Source of the DNA: Crotophaga sulcirostris
Lineage: Eukaryota > Chordata > Aves > Cuculiformes > Crotophagidae
Reading direction: 5' to 3'
DNA length: 64,000 nucleotides
Assembly (NCBI GenBank): GCA_013397455.1
Contig: VYZB01000214.1
Coordinates: 276,731-340,730 of the forward strand
Shown: positions 62,529 to 64,000 of the stretch, one piece after another
How positions within the stretch are numbered: the stretch's first letter is position 1
How the letters are laid out: each line of letters opens with the position of its first letter
Made by a program: the position numbers and the translations under genes
Notes under the pieces: generated by a model
Database searches by the model: none
What the model was told of the DNA's origin: nothing
What the model saw: only the letters and a program-made list of their open reading frames with translations

Positions 62529-63228
62529 AAACTAAACATAGCAGTTACAGGGCTGCATCATAAGTCACATTCTGCTTTGGATTGATTTTCAGGTTAAGGC
62601 TAGCATGTCCTCTTTGTTCTTTGTTTCTCTTGTTCCAGTCCACGTAATCTGAAAGATTTATGGGTAAAATCTTGAGCAACCATCTGACAAAGTGAAGAGT
62701 ACTTTTATCATATTCTGCCAATTCAGTCATTTAACACCCTGGCAAGTGTGTATGACAAGAGAACACAAAAAGCCAGAGGACAGTCTTCCACTTGACTAAA
62801 CCAAACTGAAAACTGGAATTTCCAAAATGTCGAAGGCTGAGGTTTGGGGTTTTTTTTCCTTCTTGAAGATGGAATTTCAAAAGCTCTTGAAGGTAGCTTC
62901 AGAAGTTGGGCAGATGTTACAGTGTTACAGTACAGTTGCTTAGGAGTTCAGTGTTCTGTCTGAGCCAGTTCTCCTCTCATCACTGTAAGTGTTCAGACAG
63001 AGGGTGCCATTTTATATTGCTGCTGGACTGATTAACTATGGGCAGCGACCAAAAAGGGAGGTCTTGTTTTCTTCTCCAAAGCTTGTTCCTTCCCCCTCCA
63101 GCCTGTCATCAGTATTGCTGGTCTGACCCCAGGGTGAACCAACTGAGAGGACTAAAACTATAGAAAACTCACACTAAAAAAAAAAAAGAAAATCACTTTC
63201 TTACTGATGTAGCACTCAGATCTGGCTG
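62529..63228. other. Non-coding stretch between CR1 copies
   Basis: An A run lies at about 63176-63187, close before the next CR1. No supported gene. Confidence 0.4.
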
Positions 63229-63469
63229 ACTCAAGCTTCGCCAGGGGAGATTTAGGCTTGATATTAGGAAAAAATTCTTCCCTGAAAGGGTGATTGGCCA
63301 TTGGAATGCGCTGCCCAGGGAGGTGGTGGAGTCGCCAACCCTGGAGGTGTTTAAGAGGAGATTGGATGAGGCACTCAGTGCCATGGTTTAGATGATGGGT
63401 TGGTGTTGGTGTTGGGTTATAGGTTGGACTCAATGATCTCAAAGGTCCTTTCCAACCTTGTAATACTGA
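63229..63469 (+). mobile_element. CR1 LINE, 3' end fragment
   Basis: Forward CR1 from TCAAGCTTCGCCAGGGGAGA through GGAATGCGCTGCCCAGGGAG, ending in a minimal tail of one unit (AATACTGAG). Confidence 0.94.
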
Positions 63470-63639
63470 GAGGCAAGACCAGACCCAGAAGAAGTGGGAA
63501 AGCTCTTAATTTAATACAGATGTTCTGCAAATCTAGACTTTGCATAATGTTCCTCCTATCAGGTTAAAGATTATTTATGGATTATTATGCTGCTGAAAAG
63601 AATGGTCTTGCTGTCCACTCTGTGTTTGACCTATGAATA

Positions 63640-64000
63640 GGTCAGCAGCACACGGAGGCTTAGGAGAATCTCAAGCCTGTTGTGGATGCAGGAGGAAACA
63701 CAGTGGCAAAGGACAAGGAAAAGGCTGAGGTACTGAATACCTTCTTTCCCTCGGTCTTTCATAGTTGGACCAGTTGTTCTCAGGGTACCCAACACCCTGA
63801 GCTGGGAAACCAGGACAGGGAACAGAATGGAGCCCACATAATCCAAGAAGGAACGGTTAATGACCTGCTACTCCACCAGGACACACACGAGTCTATGGGG
63901 CCAGATGGGGTCCTCCTGTGGGTACTGAAGGAGCTGAAGGAGGAAACACTGAGGGAGCCCCTTTCCATCAGTCATGGCTGACTGAGGAGGTCCCATCTGA
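63640..64000 (+). mobile_element. CR1 LINE ORF2 interior, running off the window
   Basis: Forward decayed ORF2 segment. The frame at 63682-63981 encodes KDKEKAEVLNTFFPSVF and DTHESMGPDGVLLWVLKEL, the conserved stretch between the endonuclease and reverse transcriptase domains of CR1 ORF2 (Phe-Phe, then Ser-Met-Gly-Pro-Asp-Gly). Conserved residues between them are degraded and a stop follows. The element continues to the right of the window. Being an ORF2 interior, it probably belongs to a longer copy than the others here. The left boundary is approximate. Confidence 0.85.

Overview
The window looks like bird nuclear DNA. It is AT-rich, has long stretches with no continuous coding frame, and carries about twenty copies or fragments of the avian CR1 retrotransposon (non-LTR LINE), roughly 6 kb in total. 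Most copies are short 3' ends that are truncated at the 5' side. Thirteen carry a tail built on ATACTGTG. Others have the more widespread ATTCTATGA tail, and one has GATTCTGT. I see no rRNA, tRNA, CRISPR or bacterial-type gene structure. The species cannot be read from the sequence. A genome with so many similar CR1 ends fits lineages where CR1 stayed active late, such as woodpeckers and relatives, but that is inference.

Positions 1-23,600 probably hold the 3' part of one plus-strand gene with large introns. I built this from splice sites and reading phase, because no coding frame stays open for long. The best-supported exons are 15709-15804, 17361-17448 and a terminal exon starting at 22978 with its stop at 23055-23057. 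They join in consistent phase. An AATAAA at 23568-23573 could end the transcript. An exon at 6697-6785 is also convincing. Exons at 2009-2100, 7586-7671 and 9387-9510 are weaker; the last one links 6697-6785 and 15709-15804 in phase. I do not recognise the protein.

Positions 23,600-64,000 hold no gene I can defend. They are intergenic or intronic sequence with CR1 copies, simple repeats and small duplications. Weak exon-like segments lie at 28987-29066, 29762-29809 and 44810-44871. The right end runs into the interior of a CR1 ORF2, showing a decayed endonuclease/reverse-transcriptase linker region.

Other structure: a GC-rich interspersed repeat, probably derived from an endogenous retrovirus LTR, at about 3499-4213; and a near-perfect 38-bp inverted repeat at 19365-19457 that abuts a second perfect small hairpin and lies close to a 29-bp tandem duplication. 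That cluster is the clearest signal not explained by ordinary annotation. I found no evidence of a new multi-gene system.
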